A stretch of DNA of 64,000 bases from Agapetus fuscipes (taxonomy: Eukaryota; Arthropoda; Insecta; Trichoptera; Glossosomatidae), in assembly GCA_951799405.1 (NCBI GenBank), contig OX637351.1, forward strand, positions 8,898,251-8,962,250, given 5' to 3'. Position 1 is the stretch's first letter. Each line of letters begins with the position of its first letter. Positions 1 through 10,826 of the stretch are shown here, in pieces. The translations under genes and the position numbers were made by a program. The notes below the pieces were generated by a model, which worked only from the letters and a program-made list of their open reading frames with translations, was not told the DNA's origin and did not search any database.

Positions 1-270
1 GTTGAAGTGCTGGCAATTTATTTGAAATTCGAATGTCAAAATGAGTTTTGTTTCACGCATAGGTTTTACATAAAAAGGTGTTGTGATCGATCATGTTTAT
101 TTATTTAAAAAACAACAATTTAAAATCTTTGAATGATGAGGATGCACATCCGAAGTTCTGAACAATATTTGTTGTGAATATGACGTGCATCTGTTCAGGA
201 GTTCTTCAGTTTTTCATCCATTAACGCACATTTATTTTGTATGGGGAGGCCGTTGAATTTTATAATATTG
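1..270. other. AT-rich sequence without recognised feature
   Basis: No sizeable open frame, repeat family or inverted repeat seen on either strand. Confidence 0.4.
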
Positions 271-311
271 TAGATAGATAGATAGATAGATAGATAGATG
301 TAGATAGATAT
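271..311. repeat. TAGA microsatellite
   Basis: About nine tandem TAGA units with one interruption (TGTAGA) near the end. Confidence 0.9.
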
Positions 312-462
312 AGTTAATTGTTTTTACATAACTTTAATAATGACGCAAAAAAATATTTTTGAAAAAACTCGTTTTTTTACATTTTTTCCTTCTAATGTTG
401 TTGTTTTGTATTTTGGAAATATTTTTTTTCTTTATAATTATAGAATGATACAAAGTCTACAC

Positions 463-609
463 CACGATGCAGTTTAGTTAATGTAATGTGAACAGTTTTT
501 GAGATAATATGAGAAAACGGTTTTCAAGAATTAAATAAATTAATTAAGTTCAGTTTTTTCATATTATCTCAATAACTGTTCACATTACATCAACTAAAAT
601 GCATCGTTT
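463..609. repeat. Foldback element
   Basis: The left arm (463-518), containing AATGTAATGTGAACAG, is repeated inverted at 555-609 with a few mismatches around a ~35-bp AT-rich loop. A run of 17 G follows at about 619-635. This is the shape of a small foldback MITE; no coding capacity. Confidence 0.65.
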
Positions 610-640
610 TGTAAGAGCGGGGGGGGGGGGGGGGGCAAGT

Positions 641-700
641 TATATAATCTATAATCTAAGTTGCAAGGATATATTCATTCAAAGCTCTCAGATGTAAGCC
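641..700 (-). repeat. L-A fragment (LINE 3' end)
   Basis: Contains the tail TATAATCTATAATCTAAGTTGC and the adjoining ~40 bp of the L-A family in reverse orientation; the rest of the unit is missing. Confidence 0.6.
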
Positions 701-822
701 ATGATCGAAAATGGTCATTTCAGTAATTGCCATACAATTTAAAAACGATTTTGGATTATTTAGGTTAATTTTTCTCTTCCAGGGGGGGCCAGCTGCTTCC
801 CCTGCCCCTTCCTAGTTACGCC

Positions 823-947
823 CATGGCTCAGTTGGTAGGGTGCTTGCATTCCAGGCCTTGAGGCTCTTGAGGTGTGATTCACACAAAAGCACCGCACAC
901 CAAATAAATGATCGTAATGTTATTACTATTATTATTAGCATCATTAG
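823..947 (+). mobile_element. SINE mosaic: S-B head joined to S-C tail
   Basis: GGCTCAGTTGGTAGGGTGCT matches the tRNA A-box part of S-B. From about 858 the sequence switches to the S-C 3' part (CTCTTGAGGTGTGATTCACA) and ends in an (ATT)n-like tail near 925-947. The junction is either a recombinant or an internally deleted dimer. Confidence 0.55.
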
Positions 948-1221
948 TGCCGGAATGTATATACGGGAGATATTTAGTTCACATGAAGCGCTTATGTCTC
1001 CATCTACTAGTGATGCAACGAATAGTGTATTCGGTCATCCATCGAAAACCGAATATTCGGCTCGAATAGAGAATATTGAAGTACAGTGAATACACTGTAC
1101 TCACTACCATAGTCAAAAACACACCGACTACCGGAAAACCCTTACTAAAAGAATGAAAAGGATGTGGACGACCTATTCACAAGATTGACACCGAATTCCT
1201 ATCAAACAGATGCTACTGATA

Positions 1222-1737
1222 AAACTAAGCTACACATATAGTGTAACTTCTTGCCTGCGTTATCCCCGAAGGGGTCGCATGTGGCGATTCGAGAGCTACC
1301 TATTTATTTTATTACGGGTAAAGGGGCCGGTCTCACACCAACCACTTTTAGTTGAAGTGGGGGTTTGCCAGCTCCCGGGGGGGGGGGGGGGCTGGTTCTT
1401 ATTTCTTGTGAAGGCCGAGTAGGTACACCTTGGGATCGAACCCTTGCTCTCGGCATGGAATGCAAGTATTCTAACTGAGCTATCGACCGGACTTTTTACG
1501 AGCTTAGTCGTCGCTACAAAGCGCCAATTCTCAAGCAAGACTCAGTTGCTGTAAGGCTAGATGGACCTTTTGATGACCGGTCCTCGGTAAAGGTTTATGA
1601 CTATCTCAACCCAGCGAAGAGCAAAATTTAAAATAGAAATGGTATATTTTTTTGTGCTCGGCCGGGATTCAAGCCCACAACCTTCCACTTACGAGTCATA
1701 AGTGTTAACTGTTAACCACTGGACTACGGAGCGGTCT
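1222..1737 (-). mobile_element. Dimeric tRNA-derived SINE (S-C + S-B)
   Basis: Read on the minus strand, an S-C unit (tRNA-like head near 1737, about 1496-1737) is followed by an S-B unit (about 1222-1495). The join AAGCTCGTAAAAAG then GTCCGGTCGATAGCTCAG is the same as in the plus-strand copy at 54589-55080. S-B carries an A-box-like TAGCTCAG; a G run of ~14 lies near 1378-1391. Confidence 0.75.
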
Positions 1738-1904
1738 GATCTTCGTACATCTAGAGATGAAGAAGAGGTGGCTTGCCAGGCTGTGGTGAGCCGACTGCGA
1801 TGTCATCTGTGTGAGGTAGCCTAACTGTAAATGTACAGTCGACGCCTTCTGAGCCGGCAGTCACTGTGCAGTAAGGGAGAGGTGGCAGCCTGAACCGTTT
1901 ATAA

Positions 1905-2396
1905 CTAATCTAATCTAATCTAAGTTGCAAATATATGTAACATTAAAAATTCGCATTGCATGCATTTTCACAAGCAGACACGTATATTTTGGCGCTTAAA
2001 TATGCCGCATGTGGACGTACACTACAATATGAAACCCAATCTCGAATGAACATAAGCCCTGCAACTCTTGCCGACTTTCCCTGAAACAGGGTTGACATTG
2101 GCAAAGTGAACCATTTTCTACAGCATGGGTGGTCAGCCGCATACCAACCTATAAGTCAAGGAACATACACAACAAATTACAATTTTTAAAATCAACAAAT
2201 AATAAAATGTGTGGACATCAAAAACTACACAGAAAAACAAATTTTAATTGTAAAAACCCTAGCTGCCAATATTACAGATCAACAGCCATTTATTTCTGTC
2301 CTTACGTACTTATTTCATTTCATCCAGAGTCATAACCTTTTTCATACAGGCTCTGGATATTTCATTCATTCGCCCTGCTCAATACATACACGCAAC
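1905..2396 (-). mobile_element. L-A LINE 3' end with RT remnant
   Basis: A full L-A unit (1905-2165; ends in (TTAGA)n, starts at TTCCTTGACTTATAGG) is continued upstream on the minus strand by 3' UTR sequence. It then reaches a decayed stretch (2253-2396) resembling the RT C-terminal end at 34160-34510. It is one of the copies linking L-A to a LINE. Confidence 0.65.
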
Positions 2397-2403
2397 TCGC
2401 AAA

Positions 2404-2731
2404 CGCAACTAAGCTACACATATAGTGTAACTTCTTGCCGCGTTATCCCCGAAGGGGTCGCATGTGGCGAGTTGAACCTATTTATTTTTACAGGTAAGGG
2501 GGCCGGCCTTACGCCAACCACTTCAGTTGAAGTGGGGGTTTCCCAGCTCCCGAGGGGGCCGGTTCTCATTTCTTGTGAAGGCTGAGTAAACCTTGCCGGT
2601 ATTTTTTATTATGGGGTTTGAAATAAACACCGAAATAGGAAATCATTTCTGACACCCTCCTCGGTGGGATTCGAACCCGAGCTCACGGGGTAGAATGCAA
2701 GCACTCTACCAACTGAGCTATCGACCGGTCC
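2404..2731 (-). mobile_element. S-B SINE, near full length
   Basis: Minus strand starts GGTCGATAGCTCAGTTGG (tRNA A-box region), has a B-box GGTTCGAATCC, then the body (TGAAGTGGTTGGCGTAAGG) and ends GTGTAGCTTAGTTGCG. About 328 bp. The tRNA-like head implies RNA polymerase III transcription; a functional tRNA is not expected because the acceptor stem does not close. Confidence 0.8.
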
Positions 2732-2817
2732 ATGGTCAAATACAAGCTTTTACAATTATAATAACTACTTACACAGTTAAAAAAATATTCGGATTGTTAC
2801 GAACTTGGAATGCCTTA

Positions 2818-3050
2818 CGGTGGCGAAGGCTGCCATACAAGTCGATTTCCATCGGCTTCCCTTTTAAAATGAGGCAACAAAGTAGTTAAAAAATATAGGC
2901 ACAAAGTAAAAAAATACATTAAAAACCAAAGAAACGATACGTATTTTTTCCCCATTGAAGCTATGCAGTCTACTTTATTATCATTTTTGCCTCATTTTAA
3001 AGGAGAAACCGATGGGAGTCGAGCTGTATATTATGGCACCTTCGCCACTG
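2818..3050. mobile_element. MITE family D (hAT-like), copy 1
   Basis: Inverted arms of about 60 bp start GGTGGCGAAGG and end CCTTCGCCACTG. The copy at 40638-40888 has the same arms with a clear 8-bp duplication, so hAT affiliation is inferred. No convincing target duplication is visible here. Confidence 0.7.
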
Positions 3051-3224
3051 CTACACGCACCTATACATGTACGATAGTGTGAGAGTAGTGCATAGAATGG
3101 CGTTCTGGTGGGAGCGAGAAATCGAAGAATGATCTGGAATATGCGAGAAAGGTCTCTTTTTTACCTATATATATGGACTATAATGGGCATCAGGAGATAA
3201 GTCGCTTCAAGCATTTTGCCGTCA

Positions 3225-3486
3225 AGATTAGTGATAATTCGAACCGTTGTAAGAGAACTGACGGTACGGCTGGACTAAGTCAACTCCTCCATACCCCGTA
3301 GATCTTAGCGTCTGGAGCCTCAAATCTGTTTCAACCATTGTGTAAGCCATCAGACAAACACGGTAGACCATCCTCTCCGGAAAACGAAGCCAATGCAGTT
3401 TTCTTAACAATGGAGTGATGTGATTAAATTTGGACATCCTTAATATGGGTCTTGCTGCAGAGTTCAGCACAGATTGAAGCCGGCTG
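3225..3486 (-). pseudogene. LINE RT C-terminal fragment (CR1/L2-like)
   Basis: Minus-strand frame 3470-3228 reads LNSAARPILRMSKFNHITP, LRKLHWLRFPERMVYRVCL and LRLQTLRSTGYG. This is the region after the RT core typical of CR1/L2-type LINEs. It is truncated at both ends and loses frame after about residue 75. Confidence 0.7.
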
Positions 3487-3521
3487 AATTGTTTTTAATA
3501 ATGAATAAATAAAATATTAAA

Positions 3522-3660
3522 TTAATAACTACCCAATAACATCTGTTGAACCAGGGTCAAAGTTATGGTCAAATGAGCCAGGCGGGGATCGAACCAACGT
3601 TGTTCTATTCCAAACACGCTAGAAAGATCGGCTTGGCCCCCTCGGCCATAACACCGACAA
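3522..3660 (-). mobile_element. tRNA-like SINE fragment S-L
   Basis: The minus strand contains a B-box-like GGTTCGATCCCC (3583-3594) with leader similar to the copy at 49676-49765 (shared TCTGTTGAACCAGGGTCAAAG, allowing mismatches). No A box was confirmed. Confidence 0.45.
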
Positions 3661-3675
3661 CTTAGATGACAGACG

Positions 3676-4526
3676 AGCTAACCTTCCTTGCGAGAAAGAA
3701 TGAGCCACAAAGAAGGTGTAAGGATACGCGGTGAAAAGGTGGATATGATAAGGTTTGCTGACGACATTGCTATGGTTGCTGAAAATGAAGAAGAACTGCA
3801 GGAGGCCTTAACAACTATGGAAAGCATTCTCCACGATAATTACAATATGAAGATACATAAAGATAAAACAAAGCTGCTAACTGTGGGCCGAGTGCAGCAT
3901 CGGATGGGAGTAGTAATGGATCAGGAGTGCCATTGGGGAGCACGAGGGAGTTTGTCTACCTTGGCAGTAAAATAACGTGGGACGGACGGTCAAATAGCGA
4001 CATCGACAGCCGTATACACCAGGCTAGACTTGCATTTAATAAAAAAGCAAAAATAATAGAATCAAACAACATAGACCTGAAACTGAGACTACTCCTCATC
4101 AAAACATATGTATGGAGTATTTTGATGTACGGCTGCGAGACATGGTGCCTATCCAAAATATATAAACGAAGACTAGAGGCTTTCGAGATGTTGTCATATA
4201 GAAGGCTTCTAGGAATTTCCTGAAGAGACCACACCACAAATGAGGAGGTTCTCCAAAGAATCGAAGGAGGAAGGCACCTGCTCAGGACTTTGTCCGAAAG
4301 GCGTGCAAGATGGATCGGCCATGTAATACGACAAGAAGGTCTCTTGCATGCCATAATGGAGGGGATGACCGAGGGGACCAACTCTAGGGGACGCCCACGC
4401 CAAGAGTACCTGGAAGACCTGCTGGTGGACGTGCGCTGCTCAACATATGCAGACCTAAAAAGAGCCTCACAAGACAGGGAAGAATGGAGAACAAGAGTAC
4501 AAGATATTGCTGCAAACCAATCCTAG
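3676..4526 (+). pseudogene. LINE reverse transcriptase C-terminal fragment
   Basis: The first frame (3688-3975) has RFADDIAMVAENEEELQEAL, the RT catalytic FADD box. A frameshift near 3920 moves to the frame with VYLGSKITWDGRSNSDID, LMYGCETW, RWIGHVIRQ and RGRPRQEYLEDLL, the usual end of many insect LINE ORF2 proteins. One in-frame TGA lies at 4221. The N-terminal endonuclease and most of the RT are absent. A GAAGAA-type tail follows the stop, directly before an L-A copy. Confidence 0.85.
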
Positions 4527-4550
4527 GATTGAAACAGGAGAAGAAGAACC

Positions 4551-4803
4551 TTCCTTGACTTATAGATTGGTATGAGGCTGACCACCCATACTGTATAAAA
4601 TGGTTCACTTTGTCAATGTCACCCCTGTGTCAGGGAAGGTCGGCAAAAGTTGTAGGGCTTATGTTCATTTGAGGTTTGGATTTTATTTGTAAGTACCCAT
4701 TCAGCATTTGTAAGCGCGAACTACACGTGTTTGTTTGTGGGCATACATTTGAGAGCTTTAAATGAATATATCCTTGCAACTTGCAACAGATTAAAGATTA
4801 TAA
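4551..4803 (+). mobile_element. L-A LINE 3' end
   Basis: Begins TTCCTTGACTTATAGATTGG, contains GGTTCACTTTG and AGGGAAGGTCGGCAAAAG, and ends CTTGCAACTTGCAACAGATT. No RT sequence of its own precedes it, so it is a short 5'-truncated copy. Confidence 0.75.
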
Positions 4804-5593
4804 CCCGAACCTTCCCTTGGAGTGGCACACTGCTTGTCCAGCTCTGGTACTCACGAGCGTAATATTTCCGCTACGGAATGGCGTTATTAGTGCTCGCCTA
4901 TTATAATCATCCACAAAGCGACATCTCTCTCAGCAGGTGAATGCGGGAGCTTGCATGTGCCTCCTGCTGACAGCATAGCTACTTGGCGCAACACCTCACA
5001 ACCAACAAAGTCTAAGATTGTTTCCAGAAATGCGATGATAGTTAAAAAATGTATGGAAGTATATTCAATGGAAGGGCTATGAATGTGAATTAGTACCAAT
5101 CAACATGATGCACCGTCTTTGACACCATACATTTTTAATAATGCTGTCTCGCTCACGACATATGAAATGCTTTTGTTATTTTCTATGTAAGCAACGTGTC
5201 TCTACTCCGTCTTCAATCTATGTATATATCACCATGGAAACCCATAAAATCTCTATGGGAACGTGTTTGTTGCTAGTGTTGTTGAAAGTATGATAATATC
5301 TGATAAATTCCGAATTAAAAAATGTTCCCACTTCATTGTGTACGGGATGATTTTCACAAGTATCTATTACCGCGAGCATAGAAGTTACACACTTGAAGAA
5401 GCAAGTACCTATATATTTGAACATCACTAGTTCTAGAAATGGCTGTCATTTTCGTGAACAAAATATTTCGACAAACGAAAAATAAATTTTATCAACGTAA
5501 TCATATAGAATAGTGATTAAAGTGAAATAATATTCCATGTTCTATAAGACATTTACTCTCTTTTGTTGGCACGTTTAGAAAATACCCAGTAAG
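4804..5593. other. Unassigned intergenic stretch
   Basis: About 790 bp with only short chance frames; no recognised repeat, splice pattern or inverted repeat. Confidence 0.4.
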
Positions 5594-5693
5594 GTTTTTT
5601 AAATTAGAATTTTGTATTATGTTTTAGTTTCGGTGTCCTTACATATTATTTGTTGATTTGTTCCTTGACTTAGAGGTTGGTATGCGGCTGATG
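5594..5693 (+). repeat. L-A fragment including upstream UTR
   Basis: Shares GTATTATGTTTTAGTTT and GTTGATTTGTTCCTTGACTT with the region before the L-A copy at 8562. It breaks off 35 bp into the L-A unit. Confidence 0.6.
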
Positions 5694-6017
5694 TAAGAAA
5701 AGAGAAACAAGTTTTCAGTGCAAAACTTTTTTTATTTCAAACTTAAGCTTCTTACCTAATTTTCAATCTCAAATGTAATTCAACAACAAAATACTACTCT
5801 TACCTATGAACAGAAAATATAATATAAATAATAACACCTGTAGAATTACATCATGTAAGTAGGTACATACAATTAGTTCATATAATAATTGCTTATAAAC
5901 TTCTTAATCCATACTGAGATTGTGAGGTATTTACAAAAAATATAAAAATCTAATGTCAATTCTTCATTAATAGGGTATGTGCAATAGTCAGGAATTTGAA
6001 TAAGAGTTTTAGGCTTA

Positions 6018-6193
6018 GAGCCCGTTCCCACTTGTCGGGTGTCGGATCCGTATATTAATCGGAGGTTCCAGTGGCAGAACATTATGTATGGAGCTATTCA
6101 CACTTGTCGGAAACCGATTTTGTCCAAAAATGTTCTGCCACTGGAACCTCCGATTAATATACGGTCCGACACCCGACAAGTGGGAACAGGCTC
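6018..6193. mobile_element. MITE family E, copy 1
   Basis: A 176-bp near-palindrome starting GAGCCCGTTCCCACTTGTCG and ending in its complement. It is flanked by TTA on both sides (6015-6017 and 6194-6196). Arms of ~70 bp surround a short centre. A 3-bp TTA duplication points to a PIF/Harbinger-type transposase. Confidence 0.8.
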
Positions 6194-6205
6194 TTACACG
6201 GCCGG

Positions 6206-6437
6206 CTGTTGATGCTGGAGTGATGTGTTCCGGGATCTGTTGCCGTGGTCTGTGGGAGCTGGAGCTTCCGGACGTTTCGCCCATGTCTACGATGGGGTTC
6301 TTCAGCGTGAAGTATGATGATGAAGATGATCTTGATGAGAAGTGAAGCCCATCGTAGAAATGGGCGAAACGTCTGTAAGCTCCAGCTCCCACGGACCACG
6401 GCAACAGATCCCGGAAAACATCACTACAGCATCAGTG
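6206..6437. mobile_element. Foldback element K, copy 1
   Basis: The left arm 6206-6297 (GGGATCTGTTGCCGTGG, GGACGTTTCGCCCATG) recurs inverted at 6345-6437 with a few changes. The centre is a GATGAT-rich loop. Partial copies lie at 30857-31005 and about 61380-61490. Confidence 0.7.
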
Positions 6438-6650
6438 AGGAATTTGTTAGAAAATGTATATAATTTTGATAGATTACGGTAAGCATATGGACAAGATCCT
6501 GATTTCAAGTCAAAATTAAAATAGCTTTGTTACAAAAACAAATAAAAATGATTTTCAAAAAGTTTTGTGATGAGCAACTGAAAAGGAATTTCAATCGACA
6601 AGAAGAAAAAATAGTTAGGTTTAAGTTAGAATTACGGTCGTTTGACATTT

Positions 6651-6749
6651 TGACAATTATATTATTTTCGGATATTTAACGAACCGTTCGGTGAGAACTT
6701 ACATTATTCTCTACGTTTCGTTAAATATCCGAAAATAATATAATTGTCA
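6651..6749. repeat. Perfect 33-bp inverted repeat hairpin
   Basis: TGACAATTATATTATTTTCG continues to 6683 and is repeated without mismatch in inverted form at 6717-6749, around a 33-bp loop. Perfect arms suggest a recent foldback insertion. Confidence 0.75.
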
Positions 6750-6789
6750 AGAAGAAAAAAGTTATAAAATTTCTCTATTGGAATCAGAC

Positions 6790-7371
6790 GGGGCTATTCT
6801 TAAACATTTTAATCGTCGGTTGAGCCCACGCTTTGACAAACTAATGATGCATTTGTAATCCAAGCATCTATAAATCCAAGATGGCTGTAAGTGAACAGCT
6901 GATTTGTTTTCATACAAATATTACAAAATTCGGTAGGAAAGAATGACCGTGGTGATGAAACTTCCAGACCAGGCACAAATTAGTCCGGTCGATAGCTCAG
7001 GTGGTAGAGTGCTTGCATTCCATGCCGAAAGCTCGGGTTCGAATCCCACCGAGGGTGTCAGAAATGATTTCCCGTTTCGGTGTTTATTTCAAACCCCAAA
7101 ATAAAATACCGGCAAGGTTTACTCAGCCTTCACAAGAAATGAGTACCAGCACTCTCGGGAGCTGGGAAACCTCCACTTCAACTGAAGTGGTTGGCGTAAG
7201 GCCGGCCCCCTTACTTGTAAAATAAATAGGTTCAACTCGCCACATTCGACCCCTTCGGGGATAACGCGGCAAGAAGTTACACTATATGTGTAGCTTAGTT
7301 GCGTTTTTTTGCACCATTTGTTTGTCAAAGCGTGGGCTCAACCGACGACTAAAATGTCTAAGAATAGCCCC
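6790..7371. mobile_element. MITE family F split by an S-B SINE
   Basis: Starts GGGGCTATTCTTAAACATTT and ends AATGTCTAAGAATAGCCCC, with arms of ~60 bp including GTTGAGCCCACGCTTTG. The interior has ACCGTGGTGATGA as in other F copies. An S-B SINE sits inside at 6983-7303. Confidence 0.75.
6983..7303 (+). mobile_element. S-B SINE, full length, nested in F
   Basis: Starts GTCCGGTCGATAGCTCAG. The B box GGTTCGAATCCC is intact; the body has AACTGAAGTGGTTGGCG and the copy ends GTGTAGCTTAGTTGCG. It is one of the cleanest S-B copies here. Confidence 0.85.
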
Positions 7372-7471
7372 GAGAGTATTAATTAATGGTTATGAATACA
7401 GGACAGGACTTACTATATAAAAAATTAAGGTCGTGGTGTATTTCAATCTAGTACATTACAGAATAGTTATT

Positions 7472-7593
7472 TATGCCACTGCCAAGTAATGATAGTCTTT
7501 TTAACACGAGTGCTAGTTTGTGCCATGAGGCGCAGCCGAATGGCACAATAGAAAGCACGAGTGTTACAAAGACTAATTACGTGCAGTGGCATA
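7472..7593. repeat. Foldback of ~50-bp arms
   Basis: ATGCCACTGCCAAGTAATGA at the left pairs with AATTACGTGCAGTGGCAT at the right, and AACACGAGTGCT with AGCACGAGTGTT. Arms are imperfect. No target duplication was identified. Confidence 0.6.
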
Positions 7594-7703
7594 CAATACT
7601 TTTTCTACGACCATGAGAGAATTAACAAAATAGTGAATAATAGTCCATTTGAAGTAATTAAAACCTTACCTTTGTCAAAACGTGTGATTTATCATTCCCT
7701 TCG

Positions 7704-7936
7704 ATTATCTAATCTAACCTAAGTTGTAAAAATAAATTATATTTAGGTTTCATATTGAATTCATGCCCACAAGCCGACACATATGTATAAGGTCGCGCTT
7801 TTACATCCTGCATATAAGCTTAAACATTCAAACCCAAAACTCAAATAAACATATGCCCTGCAGTTGTATTGGCAGGTGAACCAAATTTGTACAGCATAGG
7901 TGATCAACCTCATACTCACCTATTAACCAAGTAACT
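7704..7936 (-). mobile_element. L-A LINE 3' end
   Basis: Reverse copy from TCTAATCTAACCTAAGTTG to CTCACCTATTAACCAAGTAAC. It is more diverged than most copies and lacks part of the GGTTCACTTTG block. Confidence 0.6.
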
Positions 7937-8124
7937 TTTTGAGTTTGTTTATTTTTTGCGGTGAAATTTTTTGTATTGTTTTCCTTTCAAGCCTTTTATT
8001 TTCCATTGAAAAAAGGAAAGCTTTATTTGGAGCAATCCGATAAATAAATTCTATGAATTTTAGCACTATTAACAATTTTTATTTGACTCTACACATAAAA
8101 TATACTTATTTATTTTCATCTGAA

Positions 8125-8252
8125 CAGGGCTGAAAGTCTCATCACCACGGTAATTCCTACCTACCGAATATCACTAATATTGTATGAAGCCTAATCAGCT
8201 GATCGCTTGCGGCCATCTTGGATTGACAGGTCTTCATATCCCCATACAAGGT
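8125..8252 (+). mobile_element. MITE family F, inner-part fragment
   Basis: Shares GAAAGTCTCATCACCACGG, CTACCGAATAT and GCGGCCATCTTGGATTGACA with F copies at 25388-25629 and 58563-58762. The outer arms are missing. A 25-bp palindrome lies nearby at 8329-8353. Confidence 0.6.
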
Positions 8253-8561
8253 TGACATTTGAAATTAAAAAATGGTTCCAATTCTGACAATGCGCATGCG
8301 CACATGTTCATTTTAACACGGTTACCGGTTGCATAATGTAACATTATGCAACGGGTGTAGAAATGTATGGCATTGTGATTGCGTTAGCCGTTTTGTAATT
8401 AGTAAATTACCAAATGGGAGTAGAAAAAAGCTTTTTTTGATATTCCAACATTTTTGGCTAGGACTAGGGTTTTTAAAATTATAATTTAATATTATGTTTT
8501 AGTTTTGATGTCCATACATATAAGTATTCGTTGATTTTAAAACTGTAATTTGTTGTGTATG

Positions 8562-9205
8562 TTCCTTGACTTATAGGTTGGTATGCGGCTGACCACCCAT
8601 GCCGTAGAAAATGTTTCCCTTTGCCAATTTCGCCCCTGCTTCAGGGAAGGTCGGCAAGAGTTGCAGGGTGTAGGTATGTTTATTTGAGATTCGGGTTTTT
8701 AAATTCTGTACCTTAGACTTAGAGCATAAACAACGGAAGTCCACTTTTTTGCGTTTTTGAGTTAATGATGCAGAAATTATTATAATTAGCTGTTCTATAA
8801 GTGAAAATATTGGAGTCCTCGGACTCATAGTTACTGAGATATCAAGTGTAATACATATGGGATGCACATAAAAGTGCGAGCATAAATCACGGAAGTTCTA
8901 CATACGTTGTTCACATTACTTCACATAAAATAAAAATCGATAAAAGAAGACAAACCGTTTTTACAGATCAAAAATATCTCGTCTAGTTTAGAAGTTATGA
9001 TGGTTTTATAAAAGTGCACATTTTCACTAAAACTCGTCTCCTGCACATTTTACTAAATTTTACCGTTGTTTATGCTCTAACTAAGGTACAGAATTGTAAG
9101 TCCACATGCGGCATGTTTAAGCACGAACTCATATGTATCTTCTTGTGAGAATGCATATAATGTGAACCCCCAATGTAACATATCGTTGCAACTTAGATTA
9201 GATTA
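8562..9205 (+). mobile_element. L-A LINE 3' end split by a MITE
   Basis: TTCCTTGACTTATAGGTTGG to the (GATTA)n tail, interrupted at 8704-9093. The L-A sequence resumes with GTAAGTCCACATGCGGCATG. About 100 bp upstream (from 8462) matches the 3' UTR seen next to other L-A copies. Confidence 0.75.
8704..9093. mobile_element. TIR element nested in L-A
   Basis: Starts TTCTGTACCTTAGACTTAGA and ends in the inverted form CTAACTAAGGTACAGAA. Arms are about 31-33 bp with two to three differences. The 390-bp interior shows no coding frame. Confidence 0.75.
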
Positions 9206-9834
9206 GAAAGGCATTTAACAACCTGTGACCCATAAACAAAATCTACCTATACTCTGGCTATCGAGAGAATGAATTTCTAACGTTTCTCACTAGTGATGGG
9301 AAATATAAGTTCCAATACTTTGGATTCTTCTTCTTTGTGATGCAGATTTTCGCGATGAGCGCGGCCGCCAGTGTCAGGTATTATTATGGGTAAATTCAAG
9401 GATTCATTCAAGAACTTCAAAATGCAATAATACATATTTAGTAAAATTGTATAATTTTTGACTTATGTTAAACATATTTTTATTATATTATAGAGAAAAC
9501 GACACAACGTATACATTGAAAATGTTTATATACCTTTGCAGCTTCAATATAGATTCAGGTTAATAGATTACCATGTTATCAAATTATTTAAAAATAAAAC
9601 ATATTAGTTCACAGCATAACAATAATAATAATGTGACATTACCTCATATATTTGTGGCCCATCACTACAAAAGTAATCGTTTGCTATAACCTTTTGCCAG
9701 CGTTAGACAGCGTCGGGTAGATTTCAAAAATATGTTATTTTCTATTTTATTTAACTTTCAATTTGTCTCAAAATTATAACATATAATATTTTCATTTCAC
9801 AAGCTGTTTAATTTTTAAAGATAATTATTCGTTA
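9206..9834. other. Unassigned AT-rich stretch
   Basis: No open frame over 60 codons, no recognised family and no inverted repeat seen. Confidence 0.4.
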
Positions 9835-10125
9835 GGGGCCGTCTATAAATTACGTCATCGATTTTGGCCGATTTTCGACCCCCCCCCCCTTACAATCATC
9901 CTATAGTCATTATCTAATGACCCCCCCCCCCCCTCCTCTTGCTGTAATAATGGATGAGCTTAATAATTAATAATGTTATATTACTTACATAATATTTTGT
10001 ATATTTTGTAGAAATTGGTATTTACAAGAACGACGTCACTTTTGGTACTCTAACATCATTTGCCATCATCCGCAGACCAGACTCCCCCACCCTTAATGCG
10101 AATGACGTAATATATGGACAGCCCC
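9835..10125. mobile_element. MITE family G, copy 1
   Basis: Ends GGGGCCGTCTATAAATTACG and its near-complement (ACGTAATATATGGACAGCCCC), flanked by TTA on both sides (9832-9834, 10126-10128). The interior carries C runs and TAATAATTAATAATG. Same family as 19089-19385. TTA duplication suggests PIF/Harbinger. Confidence 0.8.
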
Positions 10126-10551
10126 TTAGGACATTTTTTATTCGGTTTAAAATTATCGTAAATTCAAGGGCACTTCAAAGTTACATCGTTCATATTACTC
10201 GTATTGTGACCTGTCACAAATTCATTCTCTCGGTGGCACAACTGTAACAATTCACTCAAACAAAAAGTATTTTCTACGTGATAAAGAAGAACCAAATCCA
10301 CAAACTTTGCAGTATGTTTTTTACTCATTAAAATCAACATGGGAAGAAAACATTTGTTTTTTTTTATTTTTGCTTTATTAATTCAAAATAAATCTTCACT
10401 ATGTCAATACACAACCAATTCAACTTTTCCTTGTCATGGTATTTTTTTTTAAATAAATGAACCCAGCTAAGGTGAACATCTAGCTGTGAAAACCTAAAGC
10501 TATTCTTCAATGAGAAGTAAATAGGAAACAGAGCTCTGTTATGGTACATGA

Positions 10552-10800
10552 CTAGCTTGCATGTTGAAATTTGGCAAATATCAGTTGTGTCCATTGACTA
10601 CTGATATCAGCCTTGCTGCCAAATTCAATCGAGCAATAGTCAATCCGAGACATCACAAATAGGGTCTTAACCGCATCTGACGGTAGAAACTTTCTAATAG
10701 CCTTTATTTGGCGAAGTGAAAAAAAAGAGGAAGCTATTGTGGCATCTATTTGCCTTTCCAGAGTCAGGTTCCGATCCAGTAAGACTCCTAGAAGTCTCAC
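10552..10800 (-). pseudogene. LINE RT C-terminal fragment
   Basis: The minus-strand frame reads LLGVLLDRNLTLERQIDATI, SFFSLRQIKAIRKFLPSDAV and SRIDYCSIEFG. This is the post-RT region of CR1/L2-type LINEs. Cut off abruptly at both ends; a second short frame continues to 10364 without recognised similarity. Confidence 0.7.
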
Positions 10801-10826
10801 AAAATCAGAAGGCTGGATTAGCTTAC

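Larger units (their letters stand above)
5968..6540 (+). mobile_element. MITE family M, interrupted by E and K
   Basis: AATAGGGTATGTGCAATAG at 5970 matches the M end (compare 48687). After the nested E and K elements, GAGGAATTTGTTAGAAAATG and TAGATTACGGTAAGCATATG (6437-6490) continue the M interior. The right end is not clear. Confidence 0.5.

Noticed and set aside
271..311. Direct repeats suggestive of a CRISPR array
   Set aside because: It is a simple 4-bp microsatellite without spacers, in a eukaryotic genome.
811..826. CCTAGTTACGCCCATG resembling the end of a hAT element
   Set aside because: No partner end or 8-bp duplication could be found upstream.
2695..2731. tRNA-like sequences with A and B boxes (also near 6983, 32058, 54589, 54830)
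   Set aside because: They are heads of SINE families S-B and S-C present in many copies; the acceptor stems do not close and each runs on into the SINE body, so they are not reported as tRNA genes.
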